Source of the DNA: CANRIN01 sp964493515
GTDB taxonomy: Bacteria > Bacillota > Clostridia > Oscillospirales > JAAYOS01
Direction: 5' to 3'
Assembly (NCBI GenBank): GCA_964493515.1
Contig: CAZBNJ010000045.1
Span: forward strand, 1-12,737
Length of the DNA: 12,737 bases
In this document: in pieces, positions 6,819 through 12,737 of the stretch
Position numbering within the stretch: the stretch's first letter is position 1
Layout: every line of letters begins with the position of its first letter
Made by a program: the position numbers and the translations under genes
Notes under the pieces: model-generated
Told to the model about the DNA's origin: nothing
Seen by the model: the letters and a program-made list of their open reading frames with translations, nothing else
Databases searched by the model: none

Positions 6819-7421
6819 TCAGTGATGCGCGATTATCTTGTCGATAAGGCCATACGCCTGCGCGGCGTCGGCGGACATGATGTTGTCGCGCTCGGTGTCG
6901 TGCGCTATCACGTCTATCGGCTTGCCGGTGCACTCGCTCATGATGCGGTTCAGCTTTTCACGCGTGCGCAGCAGCCATTCGGTGTGGATCTTGATGTCCG
7001 ACGCCTGTCCCTGCACCCCGCCGAGCGGCTGGTGTATCAGTATCTCCGAGTTGGGCAGAGCGAAACGCTTGCCCTTCGTGCCGGCGGTCAGCAGCAGCGC
7101 GCCCATCGACGCCGCCATGCCTATGCAGATAGTGGACACGTCGCACTTGACATACTGCATCGTGTCGTAGATCGCCATACCCGCCGTTACGCTGCCGCCC
7201 GGGCTGTTGATATAGAACTGGATATCCTTCTCGGGATCCTGCGCCTCGAGGAAGAGCATCTGCGCAACGACAAGGCTCGCGGTCACATCGTTTACTTCGT
7301 CGCTGAGAAACACGATGCGGTCGTTGAGCAGCCGCGAGAATATGTCGTAGGCGCGCTCGCCTCGATTGGTCTGCTCAATAACGGTGGGCACCAGAGCCAT
7401 TTTCGGATCGAATTTGTCCAT
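6819..7421 (-). CDS. clpP: ATP-dependent Clp protease proteolytic subunit ClpP
   Basis: ClpP is the serine peptidase that forms the two-ring degradation chamber used with ClpX. The 200-residue protein has the intact triad S105 (GMAASMGA), H130 (EILIHQP) and D179 (TERDN), plus the family block LVPTVIEQTNRGERAYDI. The frame stays open to a TTG at 7439, but the ATG at 7421 is chosen because AAGGGAG at 7430-7436 lies eight bases upstream. A further ATG at 7400 (MALVPTVIEQ) matches the usual family start but has no ribosome site, so the protein probably carries seven extra N-terminal residues. It lies 54 bp after trigger factor and 29 bp before clpX, the classic tig-clpP-clpX order. Confidence 0.99.
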   Translation of the reverse strand: MDKFDPKMALVPTVIEQTNRGERAYDIFSRLLNDRIVFLSDEVNDVTASLVVAQMLFLEAQDPEKDIQFYINSPGGSVTAGMAIYDTMQYVKCDVSTICIGMAASMGALLLTAGTKGKRFALPNSEILIHQPLGGVQGQASDIKIHTEWLLRTREKLNRIMSECTGKPIDVIAHDTERDNIMSADAAQAYGLIDKIIAHH

Positions 7422-7429
7422 GATATTAT

Positions 7430-7436
7430 CTCCCTT
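7430..7436 (-). promoter_or_regulatory. Ribosome binding site deciding the clpP start
   Basis: AAGGGAG on the minus strand, eight bases before the ATG at 7421. No similar site precedes the TTG at 7439 or the ATG at 7400. Confidence 0.6.
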
Positions 7437-7475
7437 CAAAAATGTTTCCCCGTCGCCCTCTCACAACCGAAAGAA

Positions 7476-9101
7476 TTACTTATCCTCGGTCTTTTTCTTG
7501 GTGGTAGTCTTCTTCGCGGTGGTGGTCGACTTCGCGGTCGAGGTCTTTGCAGTCGTCGACTTCGCGGCAGGCTTCTTCGCCGTCTTAGGCTTTGCCTCGG
7601 TCGTCTCCGCCTTGTCGGTCGACTTCGCGGCAGTCGTCTTCTTGGCGGCGGGCTTCTTCGCCGTCTTCGGCTTCTCCTCGGTCGCCTCCGCCTTGTCGGT
7701 CGACTTCGCGGCGGTCGTCTTCTTGGCGGCGGGCTTCTTTGCCGCGGTGGTCTTGGCGGCAGAAGTCTTGCTCGTCGTCGACTTCTTTGCGGCAGGCTTC
7801 TTCTCCTTTGCGGCGGCGGTATCCGGGTCGATGCCCTTCGCCGCGTCGAGGACTATCTTCGATGCCTTCTCACGCAGCAGATCGCCGCGCAGATCGTCCT
7901 CGTTCACTGCCATTTTAACCTGCTCGAGCGGCATATTATACTGCTCGGCAAATTTATTGTACTCGGCGTCGATGTCCTTCTGCGTGACCTTGACCTTCTC
8001 GATCTCGGCTATCTTCTCAAGCGCGAGCGACACCTTGACCTGGACCTCCGCGCGCGGACGCATATCGGCACGCATATCGTCGATGGTCATGCCGGTAAGC
8101 TTGACATAAGTATTGAAGTCCATACCCTGCGACTGGAGGCGATACGCCATGTTCTCAAGCTGGCGCTCCGTCTGCATATCTATCATCGCGTCGGGTATCT
8201 CGCCCTCGACCTTCTGCGCGAGCTTATCCATGACCGCGTTCTCGAAGCTCGACTTGACCGAGGCCTCGCGGCTCTCGCGGATGCGCTTCTCTATGTCCGC
8301 CTTCAGCTCGGCAAGCGTGTCAAACTCGCTGACGTCCTTTGCAAATTCGTCGTCCAGCTCGGGCAGGATGCTCTCCTTGACCTCGTGTATCTTGACCTTG
8401 AACACAGCCGGCTTGCCCGCAAGCTCCTCCGCGTGGTACTCGTCCGGGAAGGTGACGTGGACTTCGCACTCCTCGCCCGCCTTGCGGCCGACAAGCTGCT
8501 CCTCAAAGCCCGGGATAAAGCTCTGCGAACCGATCTCGAGCGAGTACTTCTCGCCCTTGCCGCCCTCGAACGCCACTCCGTCGGTGAAGCCCTCGAAGTC
8601 GATGACAGCGGTGTCGCCGCCGGCTATCGCGCGGTCGACGGTCTCTATGCGGGCGTTGCGCTTGAGCATACGCTCCAGCTCGTCGTTTGCCTCTTCCTCT
8701 CCGACGCTGACCGGATAGAGCGGAGCCTCGATGCCCTTGTAGTCGGACACGGTTATCTCCGGCTTGACCGGCACGAGCGCCTTGAAGGTATAGCCGTTCT
8801 TGTCGATCTTCTCGACGTCCATCTTCGCCTCGCCAACGGCCTCGATGCCCGCCTCTTTCAGCGCGGCGTCATATGCCTTGCCGTAGCTCTCGTTTACTGC
8901 GTCCTCCCAGAAGAAGTTCTCGCCGTACATGCGCTCTATCATCTTGCGGGGCGCCTTGCCCTTGCGGAAACCGGGCAGGGTTATGCGACCGCGCTGCTTG
9001 GCATATGCCGCCGCGCACGCAGCCTCGAATTCCTCCGCCGATACCTCGATGGTAAGCTCGACCGTGCTCTTCTCTTTCTTTTCACTGCTGATAAGCTTCA
9101 T
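7476..9101 (-). CDS. tig: Trigger factor with long Lys/Ala/Thr-rich C-terminal tail
   Basis: Trigger factor binds the ribosome exit tunnel and shields nascent chains. Residues 1-110 form the ribosome-binding domain with the signature GFRKGKAP at 44-51. Residues about 150-240 are the FKBP-type prolyl isomerase domain (AVIDFEGFTDGVAFEGG, IPGFEEQLVG). The helical chaperone domain runs to about residue 428. The usual length is about 430; this protein has 541 residues. The extra 113 (429-541) are almost only K, A, T, S, P, E and D, with PAAKK and TTAAK motifs like histone H1 or Hup-type tails, about 34 Lys against 10 acidic residues. The tail contains a 27-residue repeat encoded by an 81-bp tandem repeat. 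The ATG at 9101 has AAAGGG upstream. It is the first gene of the tig-clpP-clpX operon, with a promoter at 9200-9228. Confidence 0.98.
   Translation of the reverse strand: MKLISSEKKEKSTVELTIEVSAEEFEAACAAAYAKQRGRITLPGFRKGKAPRKMIERMYGENFFWEDAVNESYGKAYDAALKEAGIEAVGEAKMDVEKIDKNGYTFKALVPVKPEITVSDYKGIEAPLYPVSVGEEEANDELERMLKRNARIETVDRAIAGGDTAVIDFEGFTDGVAFEGGKGEKYSLEIGSQSFIPGFEEQLVGRKAGEECEVHVTFPDEYHAEELAGKPAVFKVKIHEVKESILPELDDEFAKDVSEFDTLAELKADIEKRIRESREASVKSSFENAVMDKLAQKVEGEIPDAMIDMQTERQLENMAYRLQSQGMDFNTYVKLTGMTIDDMRADMRPRAEVQVKVSLALEKIAEIEKVKVTQKDIDAEYNKFAEQYNMPLEQVKMAVNEDDLRGDLLREKASKIVLDAAKGIDPDTAAAKEKKPAAKKSTTSKTSAAKTTAAKKPAAKKTTAAKSTDKAEATEEKPKTAKKPAAKKTTAAKSTDKAETTEAKPKTAKKPAAKSTTAKTSTAKSTTTAKKTTTKKKTEDK
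7568..7745. repeat. 81-bp tandem repeat in the trigger factor tail
   Basis: The sequence repeats with a period of 81 bp (27 codons), for about 2.2 copies; for example CCGCCTTGTCGGTCGAC occurs at 7607 and again at 7688. Copies differ at a handful of positions, several of them silent. It encodes two units of KKPAAKKTTAAKSTDKAE followed by a TEEKPKT-like end. In-frame periodicity means copy number can change without breaking the gene. Confidence 0.85.
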
Positions 9102-9130
9102 AAAACTGACCCTTTCTTTTCTGACGATTT

Positions 9131-9157
9131 CGCGGTAAAATTATGTAAAAAACCGCG
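9131..9157 (-). promoter_or_regulatory. Inverted repeat in the tig 5' leader
   Basis: CGCGGT and ACCGCG are separated by 15 A/T-rich bases in the roughly 90-nt leader of the tig transcript. A second small palindrome, TGCGC-GCTTA-GCGCA, lies at about 9178-9192, close to the expected transcript start. Neither matches the CIRCE (HrcA) or CtsR operators. A structural or regulatory role is only possible. Confidence 0.25.
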
Positions 9158-9199
9158 TTTTGACACGCAAAACCGATGCGCTAAGCGCGCACTGAATAT

Positions 9200-9228
9200 A
9201 TTATAGCAGATTGCGAGCACGATTTCCA
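9200..9228 (-). promoter_or_regulatory. Extended -10 promoter of the tig-clpP-clpX operon
   Basis: The minus strand reads TGGAAA (9228-9223), a 17-bp spacer ending TGC, and a perfect TATAAT (9205-9200). TGC directly before it makes an extended -10. It lies 98 bases upstream of the tig ATG and just after the lipoprotein gene. Confidence 0.75.
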
Positions 9229-9277
9229 CACTTTTTTTCATTATTTTGCAGATTTTTCCTCGGGGCAAAAACCGACG

Positions 9278-10501
9278 CTAAAAACTGCTGTGCGGCGGGT
9301 ATCCGCCGTAGTAGTCGCAGAACTCCTCAAAGGTCATCCGCTGCTCCTGCGGGATGTTCAGCAGGTCGAGGGCTCGCTCGGTCGCGCCGAACTTGCCGAG
9401 CGCCGCGCTGTATGTGACATAGTCACCGTAGAAATACGAACCGGTGCCGTAGATGATATGCGAGAACCAGTCACTCGTCCAGGTATTGTACGCCTCGTTG
9501 CCGTAGGGCATCCACTCAGGTGCAAGTACTGTGAAACGGACGTCGTTGTTGGAGAGCACCTCGAAGTAGCCGCTGTCCGGCAGTCGGTCGTTTTCATCGT
9601 CTGCCCAATACCATCTGTCGCCCAGCGCTTTCTTTGCCTCGTCCCACTCCTCATAGGTTATCGCTTCGCGGCGCTCATACCCCTCGTCATCCTCCACAAA
9701 CCAAGCGCGTCTTATCCAATCACAATAGTTGCGGTACTCGCGGTGCCACTCCTGCGCCATGTCGAAGTCGAACGCGGTGCCGCACATGAAGTCGACCGTA
9801 CCGCTCGGGACGTGCAGGCGGTATATCTTGTAGTCGGAGGTCATGTAGAACAGTGTTATCTCGCTGCCGTGGATCGGGCTGATAATATCATACTGCGACA
9901 GTAGCTCTTCGATATCCGGCGTCAGCTCATACAGCTTTTCATACGCGCCGTCCTCCGGATGGTTCCACCATTCTTCCACAAAACGCGGCGCTACGAAGTA
10001 TTCTTCATAGGTCATGTTGGCGCTGCCACAATCCGTAGGTGGACCGTTCGGCTTGCCGGCTTCTACGGGGAACTCACTTTCCGACTGATAGTGTATGTTG
10101 TCCGGCATGATATGTCCGTTTTCGTCGTAGCTGACCCTTGTGTTCGGCTCCGCCGGGGTCATGTTGTCGTAGTCGAGGAAGCTCGCCACCTTTGCCGGAT
10201 CTGCCTCCAACTCCTCTTTTGTGAGATAGCCGCCGCTTGTGAACTCACCCTTCGCGCAAGGCGAATACCAAGCCGTATACCTCTCCAATTCATACGCATA
10301 CACCGAGTACGGCTGTGCCCACTCGGGATAGTAGGCATTCCGCGGGTTGGTATAGCGCTTGTAGTCAAAGTCGGATATCGTCGTCGGCTCGGACAAAGGC
10401 GACTCGGTCGGCTCGGCGGACACGTCGGCGTCCGACGGCGCGCAGGACACGAGCATCGCAAGCAGGAGCAGGGTCGCGGCAAGTCTGTGTATAGCTTTCA
10501 T
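9278..10501 (-). CDS. Uncharacterised Tyr/Trp-rich lipoprotein
   Basis: A 407-residue protein whose function I do not recognise. It starts MKAIHRLAATLLLLAMLVSC: a positive N-terminus, a hydrophobic stretch and the lipobox LVSC, so Cys20 should be lipidated and the protein anchored outside the membrane. A Ser/Pro/Glu linker (residues 21-45) follows. The mature part is rich in Tyr (about 37) and Trp (about 13) and strongly acidic, with strand-like segments such as SEITLFYMTSDYKIYRLHV and five further cysteines. Aromatic-rich extracellular domains often bind carbohydrate, but no known fold is evident. The frame is open to 10597, but the promoter -10 at 10541-10546 lies inside that part, and GAGGGTG precedes the ATG at 10501, which fixes the start. 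It is a single-gene unit, divergent from rplS, with a regulator-like repeat array upstream. No convincing terminator is seen at its 3' end. Confidence 0.85.
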   Translation of the reverse strand: MKAIHRLAATLLLLAMLVSCAPSDADVSAEPTESPLSEPTTISDFDYKRYTNPRNAYYPEWAQPYSVYAYELERYTAWYSPCAKGEFTSGGYLTKEELEADPAKVASFLDYDNMTPAEPNTRVSYDENGHIMPDNIHYQSESEFPVEAGKPNGPPTDCGSANMTYEEYFVAPRFVEEWWNHPEDGAYEKLYELTPDIEELLSQYDIISPIHGSEITLFYMTSDYKIYRLHVPSGTVDFMCGTAFDFDMAQEWHREYRNYCDWIRRAWFVEDDEGYERREAITYEEWDEAKKALGDRWYWADDENDRLPDSGYFEVLSNNDVRFTVLAPEWMPYGNEAYNTWTSDWFSHIIYGTGSYFYGDYVTYSAALGKFGATERALDLLNIPQEQRMTFEEFCDYYGGYPPHSSF

Positions 10502-10540
10502 CAAATCACCCTCTTTACAAATCTTTCCTTGCGCACTATA

Positions 10541-10569
10541 ATTATATCGTTGGCAGAAACGCAATTCAA
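10541..10569 (-). promoter_or_regulatory. Promoter of the lipoprotein gene
   Basis: The minus strand reads TTGAAT (10569-10564), a 17-bp spacer and a perfect TATAAT (10546-10541). The chosen ATG lies 40 bases downstream. Confidence 0.75.
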
Positions 10570-10606
10570 CAACAAAAGGGTTACAATTTGATGACAAATA
10601 GTTACA
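10569..10606 (-). promoter_or_regulatory. Four phased TGTNAN-like hexamers: candidate OmpR/PhoB-family (WalR-like) binding array
   Basis: On the minus strand, TGTAAC (10606-10601), TGTCAT (10596-10591), TGTAAC (10585-10580) and TGTTGT (10574-10569) are separated by 4, 5 and 5 bases, giving a repeat every 10-11 bp on one face of the helix. The last hexamer touches the -35 element. The published WalR box is TGTWAH-N5-TGTWAH; two hexamers match fully and two have one mismatch. Which regulator binds cannot be told from this window. Confidence 0.5.
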
Positions 10607-10640
10607 AAGTCGATTTGTGCAAATTTTTCCGCGAAAGGTA

Positions 10641-10669
10641 TTGCGCGGCGAAAGTTTTTGTGTTATAGT
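10641..10669 (+). promoter_or_regulatory. Promoter of rplS
   Basis: TTGCGC, a 17-bp spacer and TATAGT at 10664-10669. The -35 is weak. It gives rplS its own transcript with a leader of about 78 nt and is divergent from the lipoprotein promoter. Confidence 0.6.
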
Positions 10670-10675
10670 ATTTGG

Positions 10676-10753
10676 GCACGACTATGGACGGTCCTCTGTC
10701 GCCCCTATTTATTCTTGCGGCACGAACGTCTGAAAAGAGAGGAGGACACGGAA
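10676..10753 (+). promoter_or_regulatory. Possible L19 leader (autoregulatory) RNA
   Basis: The leader can pair GTCCTCT (10691-10697) with GGAGGAC (10741-10747), which contains the rplS Shine-Dalgarno, and alternatively GGACG (10686-10690) with CGTCT (10727-10731). Leaders upstream of rplS are known in Firmicutes, where L19 is thought to repress its own synthesis. I see complementary segments only and did not match a covariance model. Confidence 0.35.
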
Positions 10754-11095
10754 ATGAATCTGGTTGAAACTCTCTCCAAGCAGTACATGAAGGAGAGCCT
10801 TCCGGACATCCGCATCGGTGACACCGTTCGCGTACACGTCCGCATAAAGGAAGGAAATCGTGAGCGCATCCAGGTGTTCGAGGGTACGATAATCGCCCGC
10901 AAGCACGGCGGTATCAGCGAGACCATCACCGTTCGCCGCATTTCTTACGGCATCGGCGTGGAGAAGGTCTTCCCGCTTCACAGCCCGAACGTCGATCACA
11001 TCGAGCTTGTCCGCAGGGGCAAGGTTCGTCGCGCGAAGCTCTACTATCTGCGCGGCCGCGTCGGCAAGAGCGCGAAGGTCAAAGAGGATCTTTGA
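10754..11095 (+). CDS. rplS: 50S ribosomal protein L19
   Basis: A 113-residue protein matching L19 end to end: MNLVETLSKQYMK, the conserved GDTVRVHVRIKEGNRERIQVFEGTII, RRISYGIGVEKVFPLHSPNVDHIEL and a basic end with KVRRAKLYYLRGRVGKSAKVKE. L19 lies at the 30S-50S interface and helps form an inter-subunit bridge. The frame is open upstream, but the ATG at 10754-10756 is chosen because GGAGG at 10741-10745 lies eight bases before it and the protein then matches family length. trmD, the usual upstream neighbour in Firmicutes, is absent; a divergent lipoprotein gene is there instead. A strong terminator follows 14 bases after the stop. Confidence 0.99.
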   Translation: MNLVETLSKQYMKESLPDIRIGDTVRVHVRIKEGNRERIQVFEGTIIARKHGGISETITVRRISYGIGVEKVFPLHSPNVDHIELVRRGKVRRAKLYYLRGRVGKSAKVKEDL

Positions 11096-11109
11096 TTTTT
11101 CAAGAGAGA

Positions 11110-11137
11110 AAAAGGCACCTTCGGGTGCCTTTTCTTC
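11110..11137 (+). terminator. Rho-independent terminator after rplS
   Basis: AAAAGGCACC and GGTGCCTTTT form a perfect 10-pair stem closed by a TTCG tetraloop, followed by TTCTTC-type pyrimidines. It ends about six bases before the ribosome binding site of the kinase gene, so that gene has no room for a promoter between them. Confidence 0.9.
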
Positions 11138-11154
11138 ATAATCGGAGGGAAAAC

Positions 11155-12279
11155 ATGAGGAAAGATGAGATACTGTCGGTCGCGTCGCTGTTCGACACCG
11201 ACGGCGCTCCCGAGGACGCCGAACCGTTCGGCTCGGGGCATATAAACGACACCTATGCCGTCAAAACGGCACGGCGTCGATACGTCCTTCAACGGCTGAA
11301 CACGTCGATATTCGCCGCGCCGGAGCAGCTCATGGACAACCTCCTGATGGTCACCGACCACCTTCGCAGGAAGATAATAACCGACGGCGGCGACCCCGAG
11401 CGTGAGACGCTGACTCCGGTGCTTGCGCGCGGCGGGGCGGCGTTCGTCCGCGACGACAACGGCGAGTTCTGGCGAATGACCGCGCTCATCGAGAACAGCT
11501 TCTCGCTCGACCGCGTGGACGCTCCGCGCGATCTCTGCGAGGCGGGACGCGGGTTTGGGCGATTTATGCGTATGCTATCCGACTTCCCCGCAGACCGCCT
11601 TCACGAGACGATCCCGAACTTTCACAACACGCCGCGACGGCTGGAGGCGCTGAGACATTCGGTCGAGGCGGACGCGTGCGGTCGCCTGGATAGCGCGAAA
11701 AGCGAGGTGGAGGGCTATCTCTCCCGCGCCGAGGCGTACTCCGAGCAATACGAGCGGGCGATGCGCGAACTGCCGCTGCGCGTGACGCACAACGACACCA
11801 AGATAAACAATATCCTCTTTGACAGCTCCACGCGCAGGGCGCTGTCGGTCGTCGATCTGGACACGGTCATGCCCGGGCTTGCGGCATTTGACTTCGGCGA
11901 CGCGATACGCACCGGCGCCGCCACCGCCGACGAGGACACGCAGAATCCCGAGACGATGGGCGTGTCGGTCGAGCTATTCTCCGCCTATGCGCGCGGCTAT
12001 CTCGACGGTTTGGGCCCTATCTCCGCCGCCGAACGGGACGCGCTCACCTTTGGAGCAAAGCTCATGACCTACGAGTGCGGCGCGCGCTTCCTTGCCGATT
12101 GGCTGGACGGCGACACCTATTTCAAGACATCCCGTCCGATGCACAATCTCGAACGCGCGCGGGCGCAGCTCGCGTTGCTTGAGGACATGGAGCGCCGCAG
12201 CGATGAGCTGGAGCACGCAATAATCTCCGCCGAGCGACGCAATCGGGCAAACGGCGCCGTTGAAAAGGCACTCTCATAG
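11155..12279 (+). CDS. Phosphotransferase-family sugar kinase, N-acetylhexosamine 1-kinase (NahK)-like
   Basis: A 374-residue protein of the APH/choline-kinase fold. Its blocks resemble bifidobacterial N-acetylhexosamine 1-kinase throughout: FGSGHINDTYAV (residues 25-36), YVLQRLNTSIF (43-53), LRVTHNDTKINNILFD (208-223), VVDLDTVMPG (232-241), FDFGDAIRTGA, and near the end FKTSRPMHNLERARAQ. D214 in HNDTKINN is the expected catalytic Asp and D236 an expected metal ligand. NahK phosphorylates GlcNAc or GalNAc at C1 with ATP in use of mucin- and milk-derived disaccharides. No phosphorylase or uridylyltransferase partner is in the window, so the real substrate may differ. The start has GGAGGG at 11144-11149, five bases upstream. 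The rplS terminator sits directly before it, so expression must come from read-through or a promoter inside rplS. Confidence 0.82.
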   Translation: MRKDEILSVASLFDTDGAPEDAEPFGSGHINDTYAVKTARRRYVLQRLNTSIFAAPEQLMDNLLMVTDHLRRKIITDGGDPERETLTPVLARGGAAFVRDDNGEFWRMTALIENSFSLDRVDAPRDLCEAGRGFGRFMRMLSDFPADRLHETIPNFHNTPRRLEALRHSVEADACGRLDSAKSEVEGYLSRAEAYSEQYERAMRELPLRVTHNDTKINNILFDSSTRRALSVVDLDTVMPGLAAFDFGDAIRTGAATADEDTQNPETMGVSVELFSAYARGYLDGLGPISAAERDALTFGAKLMTYECGARFLADWLDGDTYFKTSRPMHNLERARAQLALLEDMERRSDELEHAIISAERRNRANGAVEKALS

Positions 12280-12281
12280 GC

Positions 12282-12310
12282 TTTATTTTCTCGGCGATAT
12301 GTGCTATACT
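12282..12310 (+). promoter_or_regulatory. Extended -10 promoter of lepB
   Basis: TGC directly followed by TATACT (12305-12310) makes an extended -10; a poor -35 (TTTATT) lies 17 bp upstream. It starts three bases after the kinase stop and 40 bases before the lepB ATG. Confidence 0.5.
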
Positions 12311-12350
12311 AAAATGACAGACCTCATAGTGCTTCGATTGGAGGACAGAT

Positions 12351-12737
12351 ATGGATCCGAACATTTGGGCGGCAGTTTTTGCCGAAGAGGACAAAAAGTC
12401 GCAGGAAAACGAACAGAAAAACACCGATTCGAGCGTCGATAGCGACACGGAGATAACCGACGAGATAACCGACGAATCGTTTGGCGGTCACGCCGACGAC
12501 GAGGAGTTTGACGTACCCGCCGAGGAGGAGAACGATACGGACGGCGAATCGGACGAAGAAGAGCAGAAGCAGCCGGGTCGAGGGCTGCTCGACTGGGCGC
12601 AGGCGCTCGCTCTCGCGATATCGGCGATAGTGATAATCTTTACCTTCTTCGCGCGGATAATCGGCGTGGACGGTGACTCGATGAACCCCACGCTCATCAA
12701 CCGCGACCGCCTCATCATCTCACACATCGCCTACGAC
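12351..12737 (+). CDS. lepB: Signal peptidase I, N-terminal part (runs off window), with acidic extension
   Basis: Type I signal peptidase removes signal peptides from exported proteins. The visible 129 residues contain a hydrophobic membrane segment (about 82-102) and the catalytic-Ser motif GDSMNPTL with Ser110 and Met111, diagnostic of family S26. The general-base Lys lies beyond the window edge. Unlike compact Firmicute enzymes, about 80 residues precede the membrane segment; residues 1-75 hold about 29 Asp/Glu against 4 Lys, including a repeated ITDE, and should be a disordered cytoplasmic tail. The start has GGAGG at 12340-12344, six bases before the ATG. lepB near rplS is common in Firmicutes, which supports the call. 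It probably has its own extended -10 promoter. Confidence 0.92.
   Translation, partial: MDPNIWAAVFAEEDKKSQENEQKNTDSSVDSDTEITDEITDESFGGHADDEEFDVPAEEENDTDGESDEEEQKQPGRGLLDWAQALALAISAIVIIFTFFARIIGVDGDSMNPTLINRDRLIISHIAYD

Noticed and set aside
7568..7745. CRISPR or minisatellite non-coding repeat
   Set aside because: The 81-bp period is a multiple of three, stays in the trigger factor frame, and has no unique spacers between copies.
5128..9206. Plus-strand open frames of 565 and 794 codons opposite clpX and clpP/tig
   Set aside because: Antisense shadows of strongly conserved genes, with skewed composition and no ribosome site or recognised domain. The similar 486-codon frame at 3262-4722 opposite gatA is rejected for the same reason.
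9102..9230. CIRCE (HrcA) or CtsR operator upstream of tig/clpP
   Set aside because: I looked for TTAGCACTC-N9-GAGTGCTAA and AGGTCAAA-type repeats and saw neither.
9231..9280. Terminator for the lipoprotein gene
   Set aside because: There are A/T-rich runs and a four-pair TCGG/CCGA stem, but no U-tract follows it on the minus strand.
10502..10597. Upstream extension of the lipoprotein gene to 10597
   Set aside because: It would include the promoter and bury the signal peptide; the ATG at 10501 has a ribosome site and gives a proper lipobox signal.
1..12737. Insertion sequences, prophage genes, tRNA or rRNA genes
   Set aside because: No transposase, integrase, phage structural gene, terminal inverted repeat or tRNA cloverleaf was recognised on either strand.

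Overview
The window looks like a chromosomal segment of a GC-rich Firmicute, most likely an uncultured clostridial (Oscillospirales-like) gut bacterium. This rests on gene content: a trigger factor-clpP-clpX cluster, the indirect tRNA-amidation operon gatCAB, a PspA-type start, an rplS...lepB neighbourhood, an N-acetylhexosamine-kinase-like gene, AGGAGG-type ribosome binding sites and sigma-A-like promoters. Taxonomy is inferred, not proven. A run of exactly 100 N inside gatB shows the sequence is a scaffold, probably metagenome-assembled.

Region 1 (1-2160, all minus strand) is a membrane-maintenance block. A promoter at 2124-2152 drives nfeD-like, then an SPFH/band-7 gene, then a NUDIX hydrolase. 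Beyond it a second strong promoter (88-116) with an overlapping dyad drives a gene whose first 13 codons lie at the left edge and read like PspA. PspA and SPFH/NfeD proteins are both linked to envelope stress.

Region 2 (2195-9230, all minus strand) is a probable long operon in the order trigger factor, clpP, clpX, MIF-like tautomerase, gatC, gatA, gatB. It starts from an extended -10 promoter at 9200-9228. Trigger factor carries a 113-residue Lys/Ala/Thr-rich histone-H1-like tail encoded partly by an 81-bp tandem repeat. gatC/gatA and gatA/gatB overlap as ATGA. A terminator-like hairpin stands just before gatC, which has no room for its own promoter downstream of the hairpin. gatB is interrupted by the assembly gap; the true missing part is probably about 400 nt.

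Region 3 (9278-10640) holds an unrecognised Tyr/Trp-rich lipoprotein gene on the minus strand. Its promoter is preceded by four TGTNAN-like hexamers at 10-11 bp spacing, which looks like a binding array for an OmpR/PhoB-family response regulator (WalR-like).

Region 4 (10641-12737, plus strand) has rplS with its own promoter and a possible autoregulatory leader, a strong UUCG-loop terminator, a NahK-like sugar kinase, and the first 129 codons of a type I signal peptidase with a long, very acidic N-terminal extension. Many Firmicutes have rplS and lepB adjacent; here the kinase gene lies between them.
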